A DNA stretch of 42,337 bases from Gnetum montanum (GCA_015680685.1 MNCI01034697.1:1023487-1065823), one strand, 5' to 3'; counted from the first letter of the stretch, positions 1-11,479 are shown. A program made the numbers and translations. Notes: generated from the letters alone by a model not told the origin.

Positions 1-1015
1 AAAATAAAAGGAATGAGGACCGACCAATGTGCCTTTTAAAAAGAAAAATAAAATATAAACTTAAGGCTTATTTTCTGGTGTTTTTTTTATTTTAGGTGGC
101 TCGTGTTGCAGTTGACGTGGAACAGGTGGCTGGCGGTTTAGGGTTAGGATTTTCTCGCAGCACCGCTATAAAAGGGAGAGCAGGGTTTGTGGACAAGGGG
201 AAGAGGGCTTGAGATGATTTATGGGGGCGCTGGCTCTGAAATGTGGTTCCGATATTCTATTGCATTGAAGCTCTCTACTGTGCATAGAGCTTCGGATTCT
301 TTCAAGAGCCGATTTTCTATTCATTTTTTTTTCTGCACATGCATGCGTGCATTTTTGTTCGCATGTTATTCTTACCCGTTTTGGTGATCTGCATCTTTTC
401 TGATTTGCAAGAGTTCTAAGGCGTTCCAAATTGTTGTTTTTGCAACCAATGCATTAATTTGATTGATTGGAGCTCTGCTGCGTTTTGTGTGTCTGTGTTG
501 TGTCGGGATTTATGCCAGTTCTCATCATCAAGTGTCTACCGAGTTTGAAGATTTTTCCTGCGCCAATCGTGTTTTGTAGGAAGAGATAGGGTTTTCTAAA
601 ATATTCATTTCTTGGTTTATAAATTTTCGTCCTTTCAGGGTCTCTGGAAGCACATTTTATCTATACGCATTATTATTGTTCATCATGTTACCGTAAGTAC
701 TTTACGAACCATAAAACATTTCATTCGCATCAAAGATTTGCAGTTGTCCTATGCAAATCAAAGCCGTCTTACTTTATACCTTATAGAATTTAGCGGATGC
801 ACAACCAGCCCAGTACTATACGTCTACGTATACAGGGTATACAGGATTACAAGTGTGGGTGATTCTATCGAGTAATGTCGTTTATGTTTTGCTAAGAAAA
901 ACTGCATTTGTTTGTTTGGTTGCTTCACAAACATTTAGTGGGGCCTTAGGCTCTTTGTCTTTGAATCGGCGACAATCAGGGCCTCTTCTGGGACGTCTAA
1001 CCCCTGTCTGTTAGA
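1..1015. other. flanking DNA without a recognised gene
   Basis: No open frame here resembles a known protein; the longest are under 90 codons. The left part holds a promoter-like spot (137-174). Downstream are T-rich stretches and possible 3' splice sites ending near 579 (TTTTGTAG) and 639 (CCTTTCAG), which would fit a leader or first intron of a host gene, but no exon can be supported. It is less AT-rich than the DNA to its right and shows no retroelement signature, so it may be the only host unique sequence in the window. Confidence 0.4.
137..174 (+). promoter_or_regulatory. telo-box plus TATA box, candidate host promoter
   Basis: TTTAGGGTTAGG at 137-148 is a telo-box (AAACCCTAA-type) and TATAAAAG at 167-174 is a good plant TATA box. 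A start about 30 bases downstream would fall near 200. In plants, telo-box promoters are known from ribosomal protein, translation-factor and snoRNA genes. No such gene can be identified downstream before the retroelement fragment at 1020, so the transcript may be truncated or non-coding. Confidence 0.35.
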
Positions 1016-1019
1016 GCAC

Positions 1020-1341
1020 CAAATAAGTTTTAATTTTAATTTGAATTTTTCTTCTTTTTTGTCATTTATTTTATTCAAAAAAAAACCACACAAATATTTA
1101 ATTTTGATTTTTAATTATTTTACTATGTTTTTCAAGATTTAATAGAATTTTCATAAAATAAAATTTAAGTTTTTTTATATATTTTTTTCTTAAAATATTA
1201 TGATTATTATTAATGTCACATGGCCCTTTCCAGCTGAGACCATTCCTGGGTTTCCGTACCCATACGGGAGGTGCCCTAGGCGATAGTCTCCTAAAACGAG
1301 TTTTCACAGGTGTTCGCGTGTCCAAAATTTACGCATCAACA
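1020..1341 (+). mobile_element. truncated family A LTR (3' end only)
   Basis: The last ~130 bases (1213-1341) match the 3' end of the plus-strand LTR ending at 24683 and the reverse complement of 4721-4850, finishing in the family terminus ACGCATCAACA at 1331-1341. The AT-rich 1020-1210 resembles the stretch preceding that end at 24430-24545. The 5' ~1.7 kb of the LTR is absent. This end is less decayed than the copy at 24560. Strand is that of the LTR. The left boundary is approximate. Confidence 0.6.
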
Positions 1342-1439
1342 GTATTCATGCCTCATCACTTTCCAAGTGCTAGAAGCTTTCCTTCTCTTGAGTATGATTG
1401 CCTTCATATTCATTAAAGGCTTGGACTTATTAATAGCCC

Positions 1440-2480
1440 CCTTCAATTCATCAATGTTATCCTATATGATTTCACCATCAATTGGTCCATGATAATGCAT
1501 ACAATCTACAACATTAAAAACAAAATACATGCCCACATCATTTGGCAAGTTAATCTCAAAAGCATTATAATTAATTTTGGAATTTATTCTCAAAGGATCC
1601 ATCTTCTTAGCTTTCAACTTGGAGAAGTTGATACCTCTTAATCTTTTCTTCTTCGAGTGTATCCCAACTAAATCACAGAGAGCAAAGTTAGGCTTCTACT
1701 TACTCTCATTACTCTTGAGAACTCTCTCTTTAGCATTTTTCTCTAGATTTGCCTTCACTTATGCATGAATATCCCTCATCTCTAGCATAAAATTAGTACT
1801 AAGTTGAGCTTCCCCATTAAAGCTTCTCACATTATCCATCAACTTTGAATAAAAACTATAACTTACCTCAAATGGGCTCTTACTAATAGTAACATGAAAA
1901 GCATTATTATATGAAAATTTAACATGACATAGTAAATTTTTTCATTGATTGGGTTGTCCATCACATAAACACCTCAAAATATTTAGCAAGGATTTATTCA
2001 CCACTTTAGTTTGACCATCAAATTAGGGATGATATGCATTAGAAAAATTCAACATTCTATATAAAATTTCCAAAGGGACCTTCAAAAATAGCTAGTGAAC
2101 TTGGAGTTTGTATCATTGATAATATTCAAAGGAATTTCATGTAACTTCATAACATGCTAGAAAAAAAATTTGAAACATGAGATGCATCACTAACATTTTT
2201 ACATAGAATGAAGTGTGCCATCTTAAAAACCCTATCCACCATAACAAAAATAGCATCATTTCCACTTTTTATCTTTGGAATCCCACTCACAAAGTCCATT
2301 GACATACTTTTCCATGGATCCTTGGAAGTTGACAAAGGCATATAATGTCCATCCATTCCTTTACCTTCTTTGAATTTCTAGCACGTCAAGTACTCCATAA
2401 ATTTTGAAACTTCAATTGTCATTCTAGGCCAAAAATAGTACCAACTCACAAGGTCCAATGTTTTATCCTTGCTCATATGA
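1440..2480 (-). pseudogene. integrase region of the chromovirus relic
   Basis: The piece 2147-2356 reads SMDFVSGIPK then VMVDRVFKMAHFI, the signature around the first catalytic Asp of gypsy integrases. Upstream, WYYFWPRM and YLTC followed by a stop are remains of the HHCC zinc finger. Downstream, decayed text reaches the C-terminal NYNAFEINLPNDVG and FNVVD at about 1490-1570, typical of chromovirus integrase tails. No chromodomain can be recognised. Several in-frame stops make this a pseudogene. Confidence 0.75.
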
Positions 2481-3343
2481 TTTTACATGTCACTAAAATG
2501 CTTTTTAAATAAACTTTTCTTCCTAAAATCACAATTGAAAACATATATCTTTCCTTTCCTACACAACAATTCATCTTGAATATGATAGTCCCTACATTGG
2601 TATATCCTACTCAACAATGGTTCCTTGAGGTTTTTTCAAACCCATTCAAAGTCACAATCATGCTCATATAAATTAGCAAAATCATCCATACCTTCCACGT
2701 GAGGCACATTGAAATTCACCACATGCATCCTAGACAATGCATCATCCACTGCATGGCTTTTTTACTTTTGTGCTTGTCCAAAAATTTAAACTTTTATAAT
2801 TGTGCAATCCACTTTAGGTATTTAGCACTTAACTTCTTTTGGGAATTTAGGAATTGAAGTGTTTTATCGTCTGTCATCAAGGTGAACTCCTTAGGCAACA
2901 AGTAATGCCTGAAATGGTTAATTCCTTAAAGAATAGTACACAACTCCTTCTCATGTATACTATATTTCTACCTTGAATTATTTAACTTTTTCAAAAAGAA
3001 AGCAATAGGCATACCTTCTTGTGATAGCACCCCATTGATGGAAAGTCCACTTGCATCCATCTCCACCTAAAAAAGCTTCTAAAAATTTCAAATTGTAAGC
3101 AATGCTTCACTAGTTATTTTTTCCTTTAATAAGTCAAAGCTCCTTTAGGTTTCATTTTCCCACCTAAAATCTTTAATCTTCTTTAGCAAAGTAAACATAG
3201 GCCAAGAAATATCACTAAAATTTTTTCTACACCTTTGATAAAAACTTGTTAAACCAAGGAATGATCTTACCTTCCCAACATTCTTAGGATTTGGCCAATC
3301 TCTAATAGTTGTTATCTTATTATCTTCAATCTAAATTTGATTT

Positions 3344-3990
3344 TTATAAAACCACATGTCCTAAGTATGTGATTTTCTTGTTGAAGAAATGTATTTTCTT
3401 CATATTAATCTCCAAATGTACCTCCTCTAATTTAAAATACACTCTTCTCAAGTAATCTACTTGCTCCTCATTAGAGTTGTACACCAAAATACTATGAAAG
3501 AAGATAATACAACACTTACCAATCAATTCTTTGAGTACATCATGTATCAAACTTATTAATGTGGCAGATGCATTTGTGAGCCCAAATGACATTGCCAACT
3601 ACTGAAAGAATACATAAAATTATCTTCCATTCATCACTAGGCTTGATTTGACTTTGATGGTAATCATTCTTTAAATCAATTTTGCTAAAAGCTTTTGCAT
3701 TGGTAAGAACATCAAGGATATCATCCATCCTTAAAATAGGAAACTTGTACCTCACTATTATCCTATTCACTATCCTAAAATTAATGCACATCCTCCATTC
3801 ATCACTATGCTTCTTTAGCACAAGCATTGTTGGAATTGCATAAGGTGAAATAGATTCCCTCACAAAACCATTTGTAAGTAACTCCTCTACTTATCTTTGC
3901 AATTTTTCCCACTAATTTGGTAACACCTAGTATGCTCTTTTATTTGGAATGGTAGCACCAGATATGAAATCAAATTAGTGTTGTACATTT
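3344..3990 (-). pseudogene. reverse transcriptase domain of the chromovirus relic
   Basis: Two overlapping open pieces (3540-3863 and 3344-3598) in different frames cover RT motifs: VRESISPYAIPTMLVLKK, the first catalytic Asp in SKIDLKNDYHQ, MAMSFGLTNASAT, and the polymerase box. The box reads FFHSILVYN where functional gypsy RTs have YxDDILIYS, so both catalytic aspartates of the YxDD box are replaced (His-Ser). A frameshift lies in the overlap near 3560-3600. Upstream in frame are PNKRAY and VEELLTNGF, standard RT N-terminal signatures. It cannot encode an active enzyme. Confidence 0.85.
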
Positions 3991-4385
3991 CTCATTGGTG
4001 GCAATACATCCAATTCCTCCTTGAACACCTTGGGAAATGACTCCTTCAATCCTAGCACATCTATTGGAAGATCTACCTACATATCATCATGGTTAGAAGA
4101 AACAATTGATACAACAACAAAATAAAAACTAGTTCAATCATGTTCCTTAATGTATTTCCTCTCTCCTAGAAGGATTAAGGAAGCATTTAGTGAGCTTTGC
4201 TACCCCACTTATTAAGCTATGATAGGAATTAACTCATGGCTTACATCATATCTAGCTATACTTCATACATTTCGTGCCCCATCAAATTAAGCATCATGAT
4301 CAAAATTCCAAGGTCTACCAAGAATTACATCATCATAATCAATTAGAATGTTAGCAATTATTTAGGACCATCAATGTTTCCTTTG

Positions 4386-4720
4386 GTCTTATGACTAGAA
4401 TCATGGGAAATGAAGGTGTTCTTTCAAAACTTGCGCTTAGGTGTTTACTAGTCTCTATAAACACCAAGGCCTAGATACCTCCAAATATACTCTATGGTAA
4501 TAGATCAAACTAAGTGTAAATGTGTTTTTGCTATTAAAAATGTTAAAATGATTTGGTTTATGTATCAAACTGTAATTGACTATTATATTAGAAATTTATC
4601 TCACTTTGTCTAATACTATGTGTCATTAAAGGCTTCTATTTTGTCAAGTCATTTAATTTCTATACTTTCTATAATACGTTGCTTGAAACAAATAAAATTT
4701 CACCAAAATGCTTAAGTAAA
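4386..4720 (+). mobile_element. family C LTR fragment
   Basis: The stretch around 4410-4530 aligns with 42125-42240 at the right end of the window: both contain CACCAAGGC, then AGATACCTCCAAATA, then a TGTG-rich run. It marks the same LTR family in the same orientation. It is cut on the right by the family A LTR starting at 4721. The left boundary near 4386 is an estimate. I cannot tell whether it belonged to the pol relic on its left. Confidence 0.5.
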
Positions 4721-5735
4721 TGTTGATGCATAAAATTTGGATGCACCAACATTGGGATAGAAAAATCATTTGAGGAGACTATTGCCTAGGGTACCTCTCA
4801 TATGGGTATGGAAACCTAGAAATAGTCTCAGCTAGAGAGGGCTATGTTACGTTGCAAAAAAAAGGTAAATTAAATAGAAATTTTAGGGAATTTAAATAGA
4901 TAACAGTCTTAAATTCCAATACTTAATGCAAATACAATAGTTAACTACAAAAATTAAATTTTCCCTAGTTCCCCTCTATTACTGCTAATTCGTGCCACTA
5001 GTTTGTCATGGATGCTGCTACAGTTAACACTACTTGTAGTTGTTGGGAGAGGGAGAGGGAGAGATCTATCTAGTGTTCCACTGCTATGTGCCTCACCGTT
5101 GCCTACCACGCAACCTACCGTTGGTGGCAGAAAACCCAAGGAGACTACTTGTTGCAGCTTTACCATTGCTAAAGAAAAGAGAAATAGTGAAAGGAAGGAG
5201 AGAAAATCTCATGCTCCCTATTACCCACTATCACTAGAAAGAGAAAGAGAGAGAGATGTTCTTATTGTTGGCTACCATCATTAGCCACTGTCATGGACTA
5301 TCTGCCTCATTGTCTATTGTGCATGTCTACATGTGGCTAGAAGAGAGGATTATCTGCTAGTTGTTGAACAGTTCACGATCGAAGTAGACCAACAAGCCAA
5401 GAGAGACTACTAATGCTACTATTAGTGCTTACGCATCTACCACCATCATTGGGAGAGACTGCTACCACTGGGAGAGGCTGTCATGCATCGTTAAGACCCA
5501 TTGCTGCGAACGCCTATGCCCGCTACTATTGAAACCTCCTGATGCACATCGCATAGTTGCTAAACATGTGCCTACAGCACAAATGCATCATTCAGGATTA
5601 GAACCATGTGGTTCCTACACATGTGTGCTCTCGTGCTACCCAGGGAAACCACCATTAGCTAGTTTTGGAGTGGGAAGACTGATGGCTTCTGGTTGCTACC
5701 CCTTGGATGTTCCCCTCCATGTCTACTCACCTCCT

Positions 5736-5743
5736 CTTTATAG
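5736..5743 (-). promoter_or_regulatory. TATA-like box of family A copy 1 LTR (3' LTR)
   Basis: The minus strand reads CTATAAAG, followed by AGGAGG. The other LTR has the same box at 12511-12517, and the plus-strand element has TATAAAAGG at a corresponding position. It would direct transcription leftward. The kinase fragment lies upstream of it. Confidence 0.45.
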
Positions 5744-5889
5744 TTTCCCATCTATAGTTTAAATGCCCACTACCCACTCTTGCCACTACTACCTGTAATT
5801 ATTGACACTTACCCACATCCATGCGAAACATCCACCACTTCTACCACACCCAACATAACTCCCACCACTTTTGGTACTGATGAGACCAG

Positions 5890-6031
5890 AGTAATCTCTT
5901 TTTCTAGTAGCGTCCTATCCATAGGTTTCCTACCACAAATTATTTCCAACAACAACACTCCAAAGTTGTATATGTCACTTTTCTCTATCAATAGCCCAAT
6001 CTTGTAATACCTAGTACATTTAACACAATTC
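5890..6031 (-). pseudogene. captured receptor-like kinase fragment in 3' LTR
   Basis: The minus strand encodes YYK, then LLIEKSDIYNFGVLLLEIIC and GRKPMDR, ending near EITLVS. In plant receptor-like kinases this is the end of subdomain VIII (usually PEYY) and subdomain IX (KSDVYSFGVVLLEI), with the invariant Asp and Gly present. Codons upstream read VKCTR, a possible remnant of the VKGT stretch before the APE-type motif, with intervening residues missing. No other kinase subdomain is visible, so it is not functional. It lies in the same sense as the element, about 150 bp upstream of the LTR TATA box, so it is in U3. The -CGR- following the motif resembles SYMRK-like LRR kinases, but the subfamily is a guess. 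Confidence 0.75.
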
Positions 6032-6158
6032 CTATATTTTTAATAGAGTCACTGTTGATCACGTTTTATGCACTTTGTTGGTAGGCTCTATTTTCAACAT
6101 GTGTAGTTCAAATGCTTTACTATAAAATGAAAAATGGATTTCCACACACTTTCTCTAT

Positions 6159-6383
6159 CTATGCATGGTTTCCATGAAAAGTTTCATGGAAAAATAGTAG
6201 CAATTTTTGGCTTAGTGTTTTGGTAGCAGTCACATGTTGTTTTGTGGGTTTTAAGTTTTGTAGTAGAAAGAGATATTTATAAAGCCAACAATTGGTTGTA
6301 GAAGTGAATTTGGATGGGTGATGAAGCTGTAATCTAGCTTTCAATAAAAAGGAAGATTCACATAGATCTTCTTTACCATGCAA
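6159..6383 (-). other. conserved small open frame in 3' LTR U3
   Basis: A 74-codon open frame that starts MHGKEDLCESSFLLKARLQL also occurs in the other LTR (12894-13178, extended to 94 codons by an upstream start). It lies about 130 bp upstream of the kinase fragment on the same strand. I do not recognise the product. It could be a second piece of the captured host gene, perhaps intronic, or simply LTR sequence that happens to be open. Confidence 0.3.
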
Positions 6384-6810
6384 GCCAATTTTGGTTATGG
6401 CTATCTAATCCCACCTAAAATGCTGCTTTTGCTTTTGCTAAACTAATATGACCAACTCTATTTTATTTTTTTTAAATAGAAGGGATTCTACTAAACCAAC
6501 ATATGTTTTAATTAATTAATTAATATTTTAATGCACAAACATGGGCTTTACAAACTAATGACTAACAATACCTCCCAAAGATTTCTTTGCCTAATACCAC
6601 CTTTCTAGAGCTTTCTTTTTCTTGGGTCAGTTGACATCTATGTATTTGTTTATTTTCCAATTGTTGTAAAGCAAGATCAGAACTTAAGATTGTTGAAGAA
6701 TAAGTGCCTATTGGTAAAAATAACAAACTTATAAGACTTCTAATTTTTATGGTATTCAAACTTATTCAAACATGGCCCTATGCCTATCATGGGTGAGGTT
6801 GACATCAACA

Positions 6811-6831
6811 CTTAGCCCCCAAACTTTAATT
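6811..6831 (-). other. polypurine tract of family A copy 1
   Basis: Read on the minus strand, AAAGTTTGGGGGCTAAG abuts the U3 start of the 3' LTR. The plus-strand copy has TTTGGGGGCTAAA at 22640-22652 in the same place. This is the plus-strand DNA primer site of LTR elements and confirms the element's orientation. Confidence 0.8.
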
Positions 6832-8020
6832 GCATACAAGTGCAAGGATAACAAGAACCATCAAAATTTTAAAAGAAAATGCAACAAAAAAAGAATCAAA
6901 AAAATCATAAAATAGACAAATGAAAACTTAAAAGTAAACTATACTGATCTAAACATGATTAAAATAACCATATCTTCAAGAGAGAACTAGACGTGCACCA
7001 CCCTATATATATATGATTAAAATATACAATTAAGATCTCATTCCCAATATTCTCACAAGGTAAAAGTAAAAAAGATGTGGACTACTTTGAGCACGAGACT
7101 TATGCCAAACCTAATGAGGAGGACAAGCTTAAGTTAGATTGTGGCTAGCTGCAACTTTTAGATTTTTCCTTGGATTTTTTTTTTTGACATTTGAAAAGGT
7201 ACTGTGTGAAAAAGGGGGTTTTTTTTTTTTTTGAATTTCAGGGAAATAAGTTTAAAAGGGGAATAAACATCACACTCGAGAACTTATTACACTACCAATA
7301 AACATAGTTGTCGTTCTTTTTTCTCTCTTTTTCTCATTTTTAAGGAAACTTTGATCATGGTGTACTTCATTCTTAAGGTAGGAACTCCAACATGAGTCTA
7401 GCTCATTAGTTGCACTGCCAAAGAACATGGTCCTTTTGGAACTTTTCCCATGTTGTAGTTCAGCCCTCATGTATGTGCCTTTAATTACAATTTGATGACA
7501 TCATAGTAGGTCTCCTAGGTGGCTAAGGGTTCTCAAGTGAAGATGAACACACTTCACATCATTGTTCATAGGGTAGCCATGGATCATCACACCTGAAGGC
7601 TGGGGTTTATGAGAGGGAAAAAGGAATTTTCCAAGGTCACCTATTGATTGTGGCTAACCATTCTTCAACATCACATATCCTATACTTACATGATCATGAT
7701 GATTACATGATAAGCTAGCATAAATCACATATTCCATAATCCAACATAATCATAGCATTATTGAAATATATAATATAAAGGAGACTTTATGTAATAGTAA
7801 TAATAAATATTATATAAATCATTATTAACATTATTTTCCAATGGTGTTCTGATGACCCAATGCCAAGTAACTCAAATGACCATAATAATTACTAAAATCA
7901 TATAAAAAGAAAAAATCAAACCAAAACCAATATGCTAAGAAAGAGATGATGGAAATGCAAAGAAAATATGCAAATGCAACTATATACAAATGAAATCCAT
8001 GGTGAAGGGGAAGGAAACAT
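6832..8020 (-). other. 3' internal non-coding region of family A copy 1
   Basis: This lies between the integrase C-terminus and the polypurine tract, and is homologous to 21330-22640 of the plus-strand copy. It contains one small open frame (7270-7470, minus) that aligns with a broken frame in the other copy, A/T homopolymers and an AT-rich stretch near 7740-7830. No known protein is seen. Confidence 0.55.
7270..7470 (-). other. small open frame downstream of pol, family A copy 1
   Basis: A 66-codon frame starting MRAELQHGKSSKRTMFFGS. The plus-strand element encodes a clearly alignable version at about 21889-22076 with several stops. It contains an internal near-repeat (RTMFFGSA and TTMFIGSV), reflecting a ~110-bp duplication. 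The function is unknown and it may be non-coding. Confidence 0.3.
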
Positions 8021-8024
8021 GCAA

Positions 8025-8756
8025 CTAAAAATCTACGAAGTGTCCACGTGGGACACTTGAGTAGAAATGCTTCAAATAAAATGCATTAAAATTCCTAAGT
8101 AACCTATGTCCTTGCAAATCAGCAATTTTGTAAACATTGGGACAAATGACATTTGTAACTTGGAATGGGCCTAACCACATAGGAGAGAACTTACTTTGAA
8201 GATCTATTTGACCAGATGCTCTACCTCTTTTTAGGACTAGGTCTCCCATCTTAAAGACTTTATCTACATGTTTCTTGTCAAGCCATCATTTAACAATTTT
8301 AAGATTGTGAAAATCAAGACATGATCTTAATTTGCTCATTCATTTTCTATCAAGCACTAAATTTGAATGTTTCATAAGATGAATAATTTTAGATCTAATG
8401 TTAGGTCTAAAAAGTCTTGGTAAGTCATCGAATACAACATTTCTAGGAACATGCTCAATGGATGTGTCATGAAAATTTGGTGCACCTTCTAACATTTTAA
8501 GGGATAGGATCTCATTTATGTCTTTGTCCTCCCCTAAAGGTGATGAGTCACTCAAAATAAATCCATCATGTTGATGATAAGGAAAGGTGTCTTCATATAT
8601 TTCTTCATCTTCTCTAGAAGTTTGATAGGGTTTGGTGGAATCTGTATGAGAGAAGAGATTTGTTTTTGTAATTTCACTCATATGGTCATTTATAACATGT
8701 TCACCACATTGAACCTCAATAACTCTAACATAAAGGTTAGTGTTTTGATTTTCCAA
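8025..8756 (-). pseudogene. RNase H/integrase linker and integrase C-terminus, family A copy 1
   Basis: 8340-8756 begins NQNTNLYVRVIEVQ, is acidic, and includes SIEHVPR, the residue string that ends RNase H in many plant gypsy elements. After a stop, decayed text reads KHVDKVFKMGDLVLKRGRAS and continues to 8025 with FSPMWLGPFQV and FNAFYLKHFYSS, the integrase C-terminal GDLVLK...GPFxV...LK fold. Between these pieces the HHCC finger and D-D-E core are missing, and RT/RNase H are missing upstream. The C-terminal frame matches that of the protease. Confidence 0.75.
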
Positions 8757-8765
8757 AGATTTTTT

Positions 8766-9397
8766 TTATTGATCAAAATTTCTTACCACTTGCTTGTAAA
8801 AATGTTCTCTTGGTATGACCATATATTTAGATTTTTCTTTGATAAGGATTAATAGTTCTAAGAAATCTAATATAAAGAAGCCCCCAAACTTGGCTCCAAA
8901 AGTCCTAAATAAAAGCACACCATAAGTAGGTGACATGTCAACTACTAGGATATCCATGTAACATGTAAATGTAGGGTATTATTTAAGTTGCACTTTCACT
9001 CCTTTTAATGACCCTACTATCGGTATGTTAGACCCATCAAGTTGTATTACACTTTCTGTTTGTGGTATCATTTGTGCTCCTAAAGTCTTACATACCTCAA
9101 GTGGCATGACACTAACAATTTCTCTAGAATTCATCAAATAATTATGAACATTCTTTACTAAAATAATCAAAGTTGTTAGGAAAGGAGGTTGCTCTTTCTT
9201 GCTCGACATGGAATTATTTGCGTTTTGTACTGATAATGTGTTAGGGCTTTCTGTGAAGTGAACTTGCCTTTTAGGGATTTGAGATTTTCTTTTTCAATTT
9301 TGGATGTATTAACTATCTTTTGAATCATCTCTTTCATTTCATTAAAGTCTAGAAGATCATACATTGAAATGTTGGCTTTAACTCTTTTCAAATCCAA
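8766..9397 (-). pseudogene. aspartic protease region, family A copy 1
   Basis: In order on the minus strand: a Gag-PR linker (9176-9397, NISMYDLLDFNEM), then KKEQPPFLTTLIILVKNVHN leading to the active-site segment LMNSREIVSVMPLEV, and then VVDMSPTYGVLLFRTFGA, the second half of a retroviral-type protease as in plant gypsy elements (consensus LIDSGATVSVMPLEV and PPTYGMLLSR). The catalytic Asp-Ser/Thr-Gly is Asn-Ser-Arg here, so the enzyme would be dead. Frames change near 9200. Confidence 0.75.
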
Positions 9398-9699
9398 AAC
9401 TAGATCGTAAGTCTTATGTTCATCTTTGACTTCTTATTGAGGTGGAGTTCTTCTAAGTATAGAAGGAGGATTTGGTCATGGTGGAGCATTTTTTTGGAAT
9501 AACTTGATTTGGTTATTTGTATTGTTTTGACTAAGAACTCTTCTATTTGGAGGAGTATAAGGATTATTCCTAGTTTGTTGTCATGTGTTGTTCATGATGT
9601 CACTACCTCTATGGTAGCAAGTGTTATGTGGGTTGGGGTCACTTACCATAACTTGTTTTAATGAAGAAACCTCTTCATTTTCTATTTCATGAGGTACAT

Positions 9700-10905
9700 T
9701 AAGGATCATAATAGGGGGTTTCCCATTTTGTTGACCTTGGGTATTATTGCCATATAATGCTAAAAATTGGGGACAAGTCTTTTCAAAATGTTGCCTAGTG
9801 TTATGGAGATGATAATAATTATCATTGACTAATGAACTAGGATTTATTGGTTGTATAGGACACTTGTTGTTGTTTCACTTTAGTTCAACTACTTCATTTG
9901 AAAGTTTCTAAAGTGAAGTTAATATCTAGGTAATCTAATTTTGAGTTTGAGTTGGAAGTTCAACAAGATTAGATATCCAATTTGGGTTTATGATGGATTG
10001 AATTAAGGCCTTTGATTGGTCATCATTTAAACTAATGTTACATGGTAGGAATGAAGAAGATGTGGGACCTTAAAAATGATTGTTTGAAGGTTGAGTTAGT
10101 TGAAGAGGAGTGGGAGTTTGGAACATAGTGTTGGTCATTAGGAAAGTTGGTACGGGTAGAGGGTTACATTGCATAGGATTACTAATGCTCATCACCCAAA
10201 TTGGGTTTGGATGCTATTCATGAGGGTAATTTGTTCTAACTCCATAACTTTAGCCATTGCTTCTTGTATTTCTGTTATGTTGGGACTAGATTTGATGGCA
10301 TAGGCAAAGAATGGATCAATGGTGGACAAGTAAAAGTTGAGGATACCATCAAGTTGCAGACGCATCTCATTTGGCACATAAGTGAGTTGATGGAGAAATA
10401 TTAAGTTGTAGTCCTAGACATTTTCTCTAGGTATTTTCCTTAAGCTTGTAAAACTACTTAATGCTATGGTTGGGCTAGTGAACTTGTCAAATTGAAGCAA
10501 GAACTTATTTTTGAATTCTTTCCATGAGTCAATAAAGGAATTTGGGACCATCAAAAACCATTGGGTGGCTTTGATCCTGAAAGTCATTATAAGGACCTTG
10601 CATGCTATATTGTTTTGGACAATGTTGTGGATGTGTAGTAAGGTTTCAAAACATTATATATGTTGGCAGGCATCACTAGTAGGGTTTGTGGGATCGTAGA
10701 ACAAATTTACGTTTTGGAGTGATTTTGGAATGTCATGATAATTAGTAAAGTGAAAGGGATTGCTCACTAAGAGAGTTGAGGGTTGATTGGTTGCCATCCT
10801 AATTCTAATTCTCCTAGTAATGGAACTTGGGAAGCATAAAGCTCATTGCTTCCTTAGTGTAAAGTGACGGGTAATTGGTCGGTTAGGGGAGAAGATTTTG
10901 CTCAT
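9700..10905 (-). pseudogene. gag of family A copy 1
   Basis: The likely start is the ATG at 10905-10903 (MSKIFSPNRPITRHFTLRKQ); the alternative ATG at 10797 is in the same frame. The core holds the retrotransposon Gag signature: ATQWFLMVPNSFIDSWKEF, FTSLRKIP and DYNLIFLHQLTYVPNEM, then LNFYLSTIDPFFAYAI at 10192-10377. A knuckle remnant HLHNTRQHFEKTC lies near 9800, its first Cys replaced by Tyr. Stops interrupt it. The plus-strand copy has a clearly homologous gag. Confidence 0.8.
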
Positions 10906-11454
10906 AAAAAAATTATAGAATATAAATGAAATTATGAAATTGAATGAAAAGAAAAGAAATATTGCAATAATATATTATTATTACTATTATTAATTAACAA
11001 AACACTAAAATATGCTATTTTTAAAAAAAATCAAAAGAAAAATAAATGCATGAAATTGCAATATTTATAAAATTTAAAAAAATATTAAATGAAAAATTTC
11101 AGAAAAATAAATTTAAAATTGAATAATTAAATAAAACCATGTTACCAAAGTTGGGACTTAGGTAAGGATAGCCAAAACACAAATTTGAAATGAGACTAGG
11201 AAACTAGGGTTTTAAAAAAGGATTAAAAATGGGTGATGAGACTCAAAAAATTTTAGGAGACAAACTTTTGAGATCAAAAAATAAAAGGGCTCAAAATTTT
11301 TTTAAAAAAATATTTTTCAAGAAAAAGGCTAAAAATAGAGATTTTTTTTAATGAAAAAAAAGTCAACAAGTTCAAAAACAAGATCAAGAAATGAAATAGG
11401 TACAAGAAAAATGACAGCAAAAACTGATATGGAAAAACAAAAGGTTGAAAAAAT
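10906..11454 (-). other. AT-rich leader between 5' LTR and gag, family A copy 1
   Basis: This is the untranslated leader of the element, very rich in A on the plus strand (T in the transcript), with many homopolymers. Open frames here (for example 11274-11474) are low-complexity and not credible genes. Confidence 0.5.
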
Positions 11455-11479
11455 GGCCCTCTTTCTAGTGCCAAAAAGG
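11455..11479 (-). other. degenerate primer binding site, family A copy 1
   Basis: Just inside the 5' LTR, the minus strand reads CCTTTTTGGCACTAGAAAG. TGGC at this spot recalls the tRNA-Asp primer site (TGGCGCCGTTGCC), but the match breaks down after six bases. It is placed by position more than by sequence. Confidence 0.3.

Larger units (their letters stand above)
1342..4385 (-). pseudogene. degenerate Ty3/gypsy chromovirus-type pol
   Basis: Read on the minus strand, this runs from a protease C-terminus (ILGRPWNFD near 4300), through a reverse transcriptase, a decayed RNase H and an integrase, to the GPY/F-like end (NLPNDVGMYFVFNVVD, about 1490-1560). Reina/CRM/Tekay-type chromoviruses have this order and these motifs. 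Stops and frameshifts occur throughout. No gag and no matching LTR pair is visible. The right side abuts a family C LTR piece, the left side a family A LTR end in the opposite sense, so it is a relic used as a landing site by later elements. Confidence 0.8.
4721..6810 (-). repeat. 3' LTR of family A copy 1
   Basis: This matches 11480-13581 along its full length with scattered substitutions and small indels. The first ~130 bases are shared with all family A LTR ends in the window. Its core differs from the LTRs of the plus-strand copy. In transcription order (right to left) it contains a small conserved open frame (6562-6759), another (6159-6383), a captured kinase fragment (5890-6031), a TATA-like box (5736-5743), a GC-richer segment (5400-5760) and a GA-rich tract (5040-5260). 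Confidence 0.88.

Noticed and set aside
1020-4850. Chromovirus pol relic bounded by its own LTR pair (1020-1341 and 4721 onward)
   Set aside because: The two LTR ends are inverted relative to each other, and the right one belongs to the full element 4721-13581, so they are separate insertions flanking the relic.
5003-5284. Plus-strand frames in family A LTRs (also 11763-12014, 5529-5762, 12300-12536)
   Set aside because: They run antisense to the element through low-complexity GA-rich or GC-richer LTR sequence and show no recognisable domain.
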